From positions 1,679,501-1,743,500 of the forward strand of contig NC_064040.1 in NCBI RefSeq assembly GCF_932526225.1: a stretch of DNA of 64,000 nucleotides. Reading direction: 5' to 3'. A model generated the notes under the pieces. That model saw only the letters and a list, made by a program, of their open reading frames with translations. It was not told the origin of the DNA and made no database searches. The position numbers and the translations under genes were made by a program. Source of the stretch: Nematostella vectensis (taxonomy: Eukaryota; Cnidaria; Anthozoa; Actiniaria; Edwardsiidae). This document shows, piece after piece, positions 9,287 to 17,635 of the stretch. Each line of letters starts with the position of its first letter. Positions within the stretch are counted from its first letter, which is position 1.

Positions 9287-9712
9287 ATGGCCTCTAACGC
9301 GATTTTGGTTGGCGGCGCCGTCCTAAACGCGACTGCATTCGTTGGTGGCAACTACCTCGAAAAGTTCCTGTGGAACGATGAGAGCCCTGCCTTAGCTTAG
9401 AAGGAGAGGCACGACAAGGCCCTAGAGAAATACCAACAAGACTATGGGCGCTACCAACAGCGGCGACAAAAAATCCTCGATTGGCAAGCTCAAAGTCGCG
9501 AGAGAGGGTCCCTCGCAAAGCAGAACTTCACCGACACCGACAACGCGCTCAAACTCTACAACCAGACCCGGCCAAAACAATCCCTGGAGTCGATGCGGGC
9601 CCCTGAGCTGTCCGACTACTACATCCCCAGCAAAACGCAGAAGAACGCCGAGTTGGCGTACATTGGCGCCGGCGCTCTCGCCATCGGCTACGCAGCTAGC
9701 CGCTTGCTGTGA
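9287..9712 (+). pseudogene. Conserved small membrane/coiled-coil protein, one nonsense codon
   Basis: The ATG at 9287 gives a hydrophobic N-terminus (ASNAILVGGAVLNATAFVGG). A TAG at 9398-9400 interrupts it. The same frame then continues without a gap as a charged helical region (ALEKYQQDYGRYQQRRQKIL), then PELSDYYIPSKTQKN, and ends with a second membrane segment (LAYIGAGALAIGYAASRLL) at the TGA 9710-9712. The family is recurrent in cnidarian Polinton-like elements. Topology with both ends hydrophobic suggests a membrane-tethered rod (inference). Confidence 0.7.
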
Positions 9713-9908
9713 TGCAGCTGCCGTTCCAGCGCTGCGTCTAGGCGTCCTTTTCCCATGCTGCGCGTATACGCATGCGTATGAGATGATTGCGGACCGACCT
9801 TAGGGAGACCGAGCGCTTCGCGTAGCAGTGCGTATGCACGCCCGAGCAGACGGCAAACGCCTGTTGGAGACTGATACACCTGTTGCAATGCATCGCGATA
9901 CTCACGTA
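9713..9908. other. Spacer before the integrase gene
   Basis: About 200 bases without a credible gene. It is rich in CGCATGCG/CGTATGCG-like words around 9767-9850, which may be promoter or binding sites. Confidence 0.35.
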
Positions 9909-10816
9909 ATGGCGGCGAAGCGCATGTCCGACGAAGAACTCGATGCGTTCCTTCGTCCTATATACTACGCCAGAGGCGGCTTCCAGGGAGTGACCGCTTT
10001 GCATGCCAAACTTCCCAAGGGCTCAGCCTCCATAGATCGAGTGCGCAAGTGGGTAAGCTCGCAGCCCGTCGGGGGCTAAACACAGACACCCCCTCCTCCG
10101 ACTACCTACGCCCACTTCTCGGAGCAGATACCAAACCGTATCCACCAGTCGGACCTGCTATTCTTGCCAACCGACCGCGGGTACAAGTATGCCCTGACTG
10201 TCGTCGACGTTGCTTCACGATATAAAGCCGCGAACTCGTTGACATCTATGCAGAGGGACCTCTCAAATGGCCTAAAGTCCTAAAGGTTGATGACGGCACG
10301 GAGTTCAAGGGTGCTACCACAAAGCTCCTAACAGACCACGGGGTGGAGGTCCGACGGGCTGAACCAGGGCACCACAGGAGCCAAGCTTTCGCCGAGTCTT
10401 TCCATCGCTGGCTGGCACATCGCCTATTTCGTGCGCAGTACTCGAAGGAGCTTGCATCCGGCAAGACAAACCGCGAGTGGGTTACCGCTTTGCCAATTGT
10501 TATCTCGGACATGAACGCAACGAAGACTCACATGACTGGCTTTGCGCCTAAAGACGCCATAAAGCTGAGGCGCGTGCCTCTCAAAGCCGAAAAGCCCCCT
10601 TTAGAGGTAGGAACGGAGGTGTACATCGCCGTAAACGAGGAAGACCTTCAGGACAAGGGCCGACGGCGAGCGACGGACCCGTGGTGGACAAGCAAGGTAT
10701 ACCCAACACTAAAGAGGGTCATGGAGCCCGGACAGCCAGTGTTGTATTACACGGCGTACTCTAAGCACGGCTTCACGCGTTCGCAGTTGCGTAGCGTGAC
10801 GCTAGCGCCACCCTAG
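9909..10816 (+). pseudogene. Retroviral-type (DDE) integrase, nonsense plus internal deletion
   Basis: ATG at 9909. The N-terminal region carries DEELDAFLRPIYYARGGFQG and a helix typical of Polinton integrases. A TAA at 10077-10079 breaks the frame, which continues in register with HQSDLLFLPTDRGYKYALTV, holding the first catalytic Asp. Near 10230 a stretch is missing and the frame changes. The core then continues with VLKVDDGTEFKG (second Asp) and HHRSQAFAESFHRW (catalytic Glu, about 34 residues on). The C-terminal SH3/chromo-like DNA-binding part is GTEVYIAVNEEDL to the stop at 10816. The three acidic residues survive in the remnant, but no intact product can be made. In active relatives it makes the staggered cut that yields the target duplication. 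Confidence 0.85.
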
Positions 10817-10821
10817 CGTGA

Positions 10822-13800
10822 TCAGCGCCTGTGCCTCTTATTGCAGCTAAGGCACGTGAGTCTGACATTCCACTTGTAGTGACCCTGACTGTCTTCCAGC
10901 CGGTCGATACTGAAGCATTGGGGATGACTCTTGGTGTACCCCTGAAGCAGAAGCTGAGTGCCACAGACCATACACTTCTTTTCCGCGTCAGCAATCATGA
11001 CGAGTACGTGGTCTACCGTCAGAACGTGGTGCGGTCCCGTGTACTTTGTGCGACCCTTTTGCCTGCCGTCTATAGCGTATCGCTTGATTCGCGCCAAAAT
11101 GAGCTCTTCACTGGGCGTAGCCTGCACTCCTGTGGGAACCAAGGCACCGGGGGTGTTATCGGGGGGGATCACGCGGACTATCTGGTCGGCGAGCCGCACG
11201 CGGGAGATGCCGGTGTATACAGCATTCGTGATCCAGCCCTCTAAGCTGTGGTCTATGATAAACAAACGTCTTGGAGTCTGGATAGTCTTGCCCTGCACCC
11301 GGTGGACTGTCCCCCAGCCCGCGTATTTTCACTCGAGGGGAAGCCCGTTAAGGACCACGTCGAGAGGAACCTCGACTACCGTGCCTTTGTACGCGTCGAC
11401 CTTCTCACCCCTTTTGCCTGGCACGGGCACCGGCCGCCCTTGCTTGCGATAACGATGCGCGACGCTGGGATCGGGGTCAAAGCGGATGGTTGCTGGCAAT
11501 CGGGGGTAGTTTTTCCTGTGGTGCTCTACCAATCGCTGCTGAACAATGGCGTGGAGCCTGGAGGAGGGCGCGGCAGAGCCGCAGTCACATGTACTGTACG
11601 GCTTTCCGCAGTCTTCACACAGGCAGCGGTAGTCGGACTCGAACCAGCGGATGTTCCCTTGTGCCCACTCCTTGAGCATATCGTGAGGCCCCTCTTTATC
11701 TCCCCAGGGCGGGACCTGCCCATAGTCGCCACAACACACTACCTGACACGGCCGCGTGGCGAGATACCCTAGGATGGCGCGTAGCACTTTAGTCTGTACC
11801 TTACAGCACTCGTCAATGATGATCACTTCTGCGAGACGGTCGAGTTTGTGCCCCAGCTCGGAAGGTCTCCACTCCTCTATCGGCTTCTCTGCTGGTATGC
11901 AGAGGTATTGGTGGTAGGTTTGAGCGCGCCCCGCGCACGCGAGGCGCGGGTTGTTGCGATGGTCGTGGGCGAGGTCGTTCTCGGGGGTGAGCACCACAAC
12001 GTTGCGCCCACGGAACATGCTCACCGCCCACTCGGTCTTCCCCGATCCTCCTTGGCCGGCTAGATACATCTTTGCAGAGGTTGCGGCCACTAGATCGCAC
12101 GGCAGACTCGGCGCAGTGCTTGGTTCCCTAGCCAAGCACCCCGACTTCTTCGGACCCCAAGCCGCTTCGGGTCGCCACTCGTAGCCAGGCTTGTTGTGGC
12201 GCAACTCTCCATACCTCGGATTTCGCTCCACGAGCCTTACACCACTGGGCACCGCCTTTGCGTATATGGCATCTGTGCACACTCGGAGGACGTCTTCGCG
12301 AGGGATCCGCCTCAACATGCGTCGCAACGCTATGTTTGTGTACGCCAAGACGAAGGCCCTGATATGGTACCATTGTGAGCGCCGGACGCCGTCTTTGTAT
12401 TGGATCAGATGAGCCCCGTCGGCATGCCCGAAGTTAAGTAAGTGGTCGGTGCCCGCAAGGAGGTTTGTCAGATACGCGGCTTCTTCACGGTCGCGGACTA
12501 CGATCGAAGACTCGTCGCCATGGCGAGCGCACTTGCCTACGAAACGGACAGCGAGATCTCGACCCTCAGGGTACTGCGAGTCTTCGCCGCCGGGGCGGCA
12601 CGCGATGGAGTGGGGGAACTTGATGGAGTCCTTTTTTCCGACGCTATACAACACCTCCCTCGCCGTGGCCATGACGAGGTCACCCGAGTCTAACAGGTCC
12701 TTGAGCTCTGGCGTGGTGATCCAGCCCTCGTTTTGCTCCAAGTGCTGCCCCACCCTCCCGGAAGTGTAGGGGTGGCAGGCCTCAGAGAACTCCCACTCGG
12801 TCAGCTGAATGGCCCCGGTTAGTTGAAGAACCTCGCACAATGGCCGTCCCACAACATCCGCGATACGATACACGTTCGTAGGGAAGCCGTATTTCCATAC
12901 CAAATCAATGGCGTCCGAGGCGCAGCCGAAGACGCTGTCCTCGCATCCTAGTTACGCCGCACGCATGTCGATGTGCGCATGAGGCTGCGCCCCTAAGTTT
13001 TCCTTGCTATTCCACACTTTGCGCCGCTCGCCAGACGTCCCTGTATTTAAGAGGCGTTGGCCTGATGTTCTCTCTTTGGGTCCACTTCTTGAAGCGATAC
13101 CCTATTGCATCGCCCATCGAGTGCGTAGCTTCGGTGTACTCTTAGTAGGCTGGGTGGTCATCAGGGAGCCATTGAGGATCGTATCCAGTCTCGTCTGTAA
13201 ACGCCCTGTCGATAGCCGCTCCGTCCTGTCCCGATCGGTATAGTTTGCCTTCGTGCGTGACTATGACACACAGCCAGATCCCCGTGCTTCTGGGGATCGC
13301 CCTGTTTATGAAGCGAATGAGCACCTCTCGCACTTTCGCCTCGCGCGTTTTTGTGGCGGCACTGGTAGCGCGAGGCGCTGCCTTCTCCTGACATAACGAA
13401 CGAAGCTCCCTCTCAGCCTCGAAGTCTAGGCCGTGGACGCTCGCGATCGCAGGTGGTTCAATCGGAAGCTCCGCCCAGGCGTGGTTATTGTGGCAAGGGA
13501 TTCGGATTTGTGTGCACCCCCTCTTGTACTTCCCCGAGTCCCACATAACGTTACCCAGGGCGTCCACGGCTACCAGCTTTATCTCGAGCTTCTTTTCCAT
13601 CTCAAAGAGGTCTTCTTTGGTGCATCCCGTAGTGGCCAGCTTCTTGTCAAATCGCTCGAGGATCTTGCCTCGTGCCTTGGTCAGACCAAGGGAGCGCGAG
13701 GTGCCGCGATTCCTCAAGAAGTCGGCAACATAGCTCACAACACAGTTAGCGAAGGCGTCACTCCCCTCTCGCTCAAACATTGGCCCAGGCTCCCCATTTT

Positions 13801-14509
13801 GCTCAGGTAAAGGGCGAATCTCGTATCTCACGTAGACGAGGTACTCTCGTCCTTTCCCCCAAATACCCGCATCGATGCCTTCCAGGGCGCCGACTGCGAT
13901 TTGGTCCCCTCTTTTGACTAACGACCCACCAATCTTGTGCTCCGAGCGCCCTTCCTCCGTGATTGGCGCCAATGGCTCTGCGGGGGCCTTACCAACGACC
14001 GTGAAGAGTCCGTAACGCCGGTCGGGGTCTACCATCTCGAGCACCGGCGGCAGCACTGCGTTTGCCCTCAGAGACTCTCGCTCGTGCGAGACCCACCACA
14101 CCGAGCCGTCGTCGTTAATATCAGGCCCCCGCATAACCGGTTTCAGAGCAATGATACCTGCTCCACCAAGATCTCGTATCTCCTGGTAAACACTGGCGCT
14201 TACGTCTTGGCCCCGAAGAGTGGCATCCACGCTTGGGAACCGAAGATGGGCGCCGCCGACGAAGAGAGAATAGTACTTCTCGGGGTCTAAGCTCTCTGGG
14301 CCCTTTTGCCGCCGTCCCGGCAGCAAAGGGTCGAACTCGCGCCAGACTTCCTCTGTCCACACTTTCGCCGGTACGAGCGGCTTAAGCAACTTGTGTTTGT
14401 CATCGTCGGGGATGTCCTCGTCCAGGATGTTCTGGACCAGCCCTGCCAGTACGGCGGGGGCCTCTTTGTCAGGCATGCTATTGAGAATCTCCTCTATATA
14501 AGCGTCCAT
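10822..14509 (-). pseudogene. Giant replication gene: PolB-like region, SF1 helicase, HNH nuclease, with several breaks
   Basis: Transcribed leftward from the ATG at 14509. The first part (14509-13142) is a novel N-terminal domain with a motif GCTQIRIPCHNNHAW. The middle part has a motif A-like HIDMRAA, then FVLAYTNIALRRMLRR and a motif C-like VLRVCTDAIYAK, resembling a divergent family-B polymerase in which the usual DTDS is altered. An SF1 helicase follows: Walker A LAGQGGSGKTEW, Walker B VIIIDECCK, motif III CGDYGQVPPWGD and a Cys4-like insert (CLCEDCGKPYSTCDCG). The last helicase motifs are TVHRVQGKT and VYTGISRVR. The C-terminus is an HNH/zinc nuclease: CMVCG, FSIDRLEDSQGH, LTCLSCNKRH. 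Breaks are TAA at 13142-13144, a frameshift before TAG 13007-13009, TAA at 12952-12954 within motif A, and TGA at 11329-11331. Otherwise the order is collinear, so it was one gene of about 1,200 residues. Confidence 0.8.
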
Positions 14510-14519
14510 CTTTGAATAT

Positions 14520-14770
14520 ACCCTGTGCCACCCAGTCTCCGACTGCCCGTATCACAACCGGCGGGACGAGTGTTTGGGTATGACTTGTGCCACCCAGTCT
14601 CTAATTGCCCGTACCACAGCCGGCGGGACGAGTGTTTGGGTATGCCTTGCGCTACCCAGTCTCTAATCGCCCGTACCGCGGGCCGCGGTGTCGGACAGGA
14701 CGAGCGTTCGGGTATGCCTTGTGCCACCCAGTCTCTAATTACCCGTACCGCGGACTGCGATGTCAGACAG
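14520..14770. repeat. Four tandem units of about 60 bp between replication and Cys-rich genes
   Basis: The unit contains GTGCCACCCAGTCTCTAATT, GCCCGTACC and GACGAGTGTTTGGGTATG. The third and fourth units gain a GTCGGACAG/GTCAGACAG insert. The array lies directly upstream of the polymerase-helicase ATG and overlaps the end of the Cys-rich frame. Iterons of a replication origin or promoter repeats are possible; plain minisatellite growth cannot be excluded. Confidence 0.7.
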
Positions 14771-15181
14771 GACGAGTGCGAACCATTTCCGAGCGCGCCT
14801 CTCGACGCCGCGCATCCTCTGCCCTTCACGATTCGCTCCGCAGGGGCGGCACAACCGCGTCTTTGACCGAGTCCCTATGCCGCAGATCCTGCACGGCACG
14901 GGGAGGGGGCTGCCCTTACGGAGCCTTTGGAGGTGCATCTTGCAGTAGGTGTCCATGCACCTCCGACCGCACGTGTTTGCGTGGCCGACCCTTAGACACC
15001 CGCAATAATCTTTTCCGCACTTCATCCTTCGATTGCTCGGTATACCACAGGACAGACGGATGTCTAATTGCAAGTCCTTGGGGATTCGAACTGCATCATT
15101 GAAAAAAACATAGCCATGATACTTCATAACAGCTTCGTTTATTAGAGTGCGAGTCACAAAGTCCTTAAAAACGTATGTCAT
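14735..15181 (-). CDS. Cys-rich putative zinc-binding element protein
   Basis: A 148-residue frame, ATG at 15181. Residues 1-50 are unremarkable. Residues about 54-113 are packed with Cys and His: CGKDYCGCLRVGHANTCGRR, then CMDTYCKMH and VPCRICGIGTRSKTRLCRPC, followed by a basic stretch RRARK. The spacing suggests two or three zinc sites and nucleic-acid binding, perhaps a late transcription factor or nuclease remnant. I do not recognise a named family. The stop lies within the 60-bp repeats, so the last residues may not be native. Confidence 0.55.
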   Translation of the reverse strand: MTYVFKDFVTRTLINEAVMKYHGYVFFNDAVRIPKDLQLDIRLSCGIPSNRRMKCGKDYCGCLRVGHANTCGRRCMDTYCKMHLQRLRKGSPLPVPCRICGIGTRSKTRLCRPCGANREGQRMRGVERRARKWFALVLSDIAVRGTGN

Positions 15182-15198
15182 GAAGTACCTTATCCAAG

Positions 15199-15384
15199 AT
15201 GGCGGCTCGACTCAAACACGGGATTAGATCTAAAGTGCTTGGCCGGAAACTTTCAGTAACAACCGAGGGAAAAGAGGAGGACGCCTTCGTAGATGGAGTT
15301 TTAAAGAGTTCGACCGCCTCTCTGAAACCGTATTTCGGAAACAGGAGGCTTCTGTGGCAAACAAGGGCTGCCATAAAATCGTAG
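15199..15384 (+). CDS. Tiny hypothetical element protein
   Basis: A 61-residue frame starts MAARLKHGIRSKVLGRKLSV and continues with an acidic patch (EGKEEDAFVDG) and a basic end. It is divergent from the Cys-rich gene, with only 17 bp between the two start codons, a layout like a shared promoter. No family recognised; it could be a chance frame. Confidence 0.35.
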   Translation: MAARLKHGIRSKVLGRKLSVTTEGKEEDAFVDGVLKSSTASLKPYFGNRRLLWQTRAAIKS

Positions 15385-15388
15385 ACCT

Positions 15389-15565
15389 ATGGCCGGTGAT
15401 CGAGCGTTCGATAAAAAGAATACACGACGGTATTCGTTCGAATCCCTCAATGGCATCGCTGCCTTAGCAGAGAAATCCCGAGAGAAGTTCGAAGTCATGA
15501 AAACAAGCACCAAACTGGGGGATTGGGAGCAATTCAAGCACCGCGTGAGTAAAACTCAGGTTTAA
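15389..15565 (+). CDS. Tiny hypothetical element protein running into the right TIR
   Basis: A 58-residue frame, ATG at 15389, four bases after the previous stop. It is polar and helical (YSFESLNGIAALAEKSREKF) and ends RVSKTQV at a TAA inside the inner edge of the right TIR (15549 on). Close spacing suggests a two-gene unit with 15199-15384. No family recognised. Confidence 0.35.
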   Translation: MAGDRAFDKKNTRRYSFESLNGIAALAEKSREKFEVMKTSTKLGDWEQFKHRVSKTQV

Positions 15566-15815
15566 ACGCCACGCCAGCGGCTTTGAATTTACGGCCGAAA
15601 AACGGCTATTCCGCACTCCGTAGGTCGGCGGCCCTCCTCGTTTTCACGGCCCTCTACGACACCATCTACGCGGAGCGTGTTTTGCGTAGACCTACCCATC
15701 TACGCGAAGTCATCCCGACGTAGATTAAGTCCCCAGCCTGGAGTGGGGCTGGGAGGCCCGGAGGGGCGATTCGCGCCCCCCACTAGTTTCTCTCAAACCC
15801 CCTAGCCCCCCCCCC
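15549..15815. repeat. Right terminal inverted repeat
   Basis: Reverse complement of the left TIR, from the AAACTCAGGTTTAAACGCC inner edge to a run of ten C at the tip. It lacks the 14-bp hairpin and the second GC-rich block of the left copy. The inner part agrees with only scattered substitutions, so the two ends have not diverged far. Confidence 0.92.
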
Positions 15816-16093
15816 TCATATCGAACAACTCTTGGCAAAGATTAATATCTCCATATCCCTACTACGCCGTTTTGCTCCCTTCCTGACGCAAGCTGGTGCA
15901 ATACATTACTACAATGCCTGTATTCATAGTCAGTTCCTCTACTGTGCTAGCGTATGGGGCAACTGTTCACAAACTCTCCAGCTTTTACCTCTGACCTTCT
16001 ACTTTCTACGCACTCAGAAGCGCGCTGCGCGCACTATTTTGTCTGCAGATGTTTTGAGAGTACCGTCTGTTTCGCTGTTTTCTCGACTAAACT
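15816..16093 (+). mobile_element. Non-LTR retrotransposon remnant, middle part, with right target duplication
   Basis: It begins with the target-site duplication TCATA (15816-15820). The reverse-transcriptase frame resumes as IEQLLAKINISISLLRRFAP, then YYNACIHSQFLYCASVWGNC and RTQKRAARTILSAD. This is the thumb/connection part of the same LINE found at 2060-2456. It is cut at 16093 by the next DNA transposon. Confidence 0.88.
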
Positions 16094-17067
16094 GACCGCG
16101 GTGATCCTAGATACTAAAATTTCTTAGATACTAAACAGAAACTTACCAGAAACTAATAGGAAGGGGGATAATTGTTGATAACACAAAATATTCAAAATTA
16201 CCTATTTTCTGCATAGAATACTCAACAAATTTTTACATCGATTTTCTCGCTTTTTAGCGGATTTAGGCTTAAATTTTAATTTCAGTCATTACTAGCGTAA
16301 AATATTCAAAGGCGATCGCACACATACACATAGTATAAAACAACTGAATAAAAAAATACGGGGGAACAAATTGGATTTGTTCGTATAAATAGCAGCAAGG
16401 TAGGAATAAATAATATCAGCTAGGTAGGAATATTTTGTTTGTTTGTTTCTTTTTTTTTTTTTTTTTGAACAGATCAGAAACTGGCCCCAAAACTGATGCA
16501 TATCTTAAAAGAAAATCCCATTCTTTCGGATGATTTTATTTTATTCTGCTCTTATTCCGGTCAATTCGAGTCCAGTTTATATTTCTCTCCGTAAAAGTGC
16601 GATGTAGAGCAGTTACTGTACTGTAGTTGATGTAGCAAGCGTGACGTCCAAGCTCGTGATCCAAGGGCGACTTCCACTTGGGTTGTCTTCACCGTAGACA
16701 ACATTCATTATGTCGGCGCCAAAAAGTGCAAAAGTAAACTTGGCAATAACTTAGCGTCAAGTCGGTATAGAAACGTTTTAGAAATGTATATTTATAGTTA
16801 TTTCCTTGTGTACTGCATGGAAATTTGCGAGCGCCTAAACAAGAAACCGGCAAAATATTCTCATCAGACATTAGTCTAGGATCCACACAAATTACAGAAA
16901 TTGCTGTTAATAATTTAAGAAACCGTTATCAAAATGCCTTTCCATACATTCTAGCTGCTTTTACTCGGTAAATAGGTATTTTTTATTTATTTTATGAAGT
17001 ACCCCCCCCCCCCTGACCGTTTTTAGTATCTGTTCAGTATCAGAGGGATTAGTATGATCACCGCGGG
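16094..17067. mobile_element. Non-autonomous DNA transposon with short TIRs and 9-bp target duplication
   Basis: The LINE word GACTAAACT is present at 16085-16093 and again at 17068-17076. Between them are ends that are inverted copies: CCGCGGTGATC at the left (16096-16107) and GATCACCGCGG at the right, each followed inward by similar ATACT-rich sequence. The AT-rich interior has T-runs and C-runs and no coding frame. A 9-bp duplication fits Mutator-like or Merlin-type insertion. The family is not determined. Confidence 0.7.
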
Positions 17068-17285
17068 GACTAAACTAGCTCCCCATTTGTGACTCAATAA
17101 AGCAAATTATTTACTCTTTTTTTAATTCTCGTTAATCCGGATTCCTCTCTGTTTTCGTTTTCTTTTGTTTCGCATGGGCGGAGAACAAGGTCGTCGGTTT
17201 CGAACAATCTCGTGCTCATGCAGCTCAGGAATGCTGGCAAACGCACCTTCTCTTCTACCACCCAGCCTTAAACCTCATCTGTTTC
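17068..17285 (+). mobile_element. Non-LTR retrotransposon remnant, 3' part
   Basis: The LINE frame resumes after the 9-bp duplication as LNxLPICDSIKQ (x is a stop). Near 17185 come RTRSSVSNNLVLMQ and NAGKRTFSST, typical of the C-terminal end of this reverse-transcriptase group. It is degraded. Confidence 0.7.
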
Positions 17286-17635
17286 ACCGTTTATAAGAGT
17301 TTTTTTTATGCTGTAAGAATTTTTGGTGCATTTTATTCGATGTTGTGTATCCCACAATACCAGAAATAAGATACAACTACCCTAAATGGGCTTTTTGCAT
17401 TATAAGCACGTGCTGGCGTAAGAGGTTCCTCGCAGATCAGGCTACACGAAGTAGGCGCACACATTTGATTTCTATTTAACGCTGAACAATAGTTACGACA
17501 TGTTCAGAAAATGCTTTTTCATGCATAACAAGGCTTGAAAGGACGCGACGGAAACAATATCATCGCGCACATGAAATCAAAGGGCACAATGTGACCGATG
17601 TCCCTAGATCAACACGGCGTAATATTACGAGGAGT
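17286..17635. other. CBX 3' flank, no gene seen
   Basis: AT-rich sequence downstream of the CBX stop codon. It should hold the CBX 3' untranslated region on the minus strand. No repeat or frame of note. Confidence 0.4.

Larger units (their letters stand above)
2457..15815 (+). mobile_element. Polinton/adintovirus-like integrated DNA virus, defective
   Basis: The element is 13,359 bp with long TIRs, a retroviral-type integrase, a capsid protein, a packaging ATPase remnant and a large replication protein. This combination defines Polinton-type virus-like elements. It is markedly GC-richer than the AT-rich flanking DNA. Gene order is: hydrophobic protein (-), structural protein (+), membrane protein (-), capsid (+), ATPase (+), four small genes (+), integrase (+), polymerase-helicase-HNH (-), Cys-rich protein (-), two tiny genes (+). 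I see no adenovirus-type maturation protease. The canonical protein-primed PolB is replaced by the fusion gene. Lesions include stops at 5512, 6602, 9398, 10077, 11329, 12952 and 13142, frameshifts, and at least one deletion. It is related to viruses that integrate in animal genomes. Whether this lineage is named cannot be settled from sequence reading. Confidence 0.88.

Noticed and set aside
3640-15565. Use of an alternative genetic code or programmed readthrough in the element
   Set aside because: All three stop codons interrupt genes, and frameshifts plus a deletion also occur; ordinary decay explains them better.
2457-15815. Whole insert as a canonical Polinton with protein-primed PolB and adenovirus-like protease
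   Set aside because: No protease motif found and the replication gene has a different architecture, so only a Polinton/adintovirus-like label is given.
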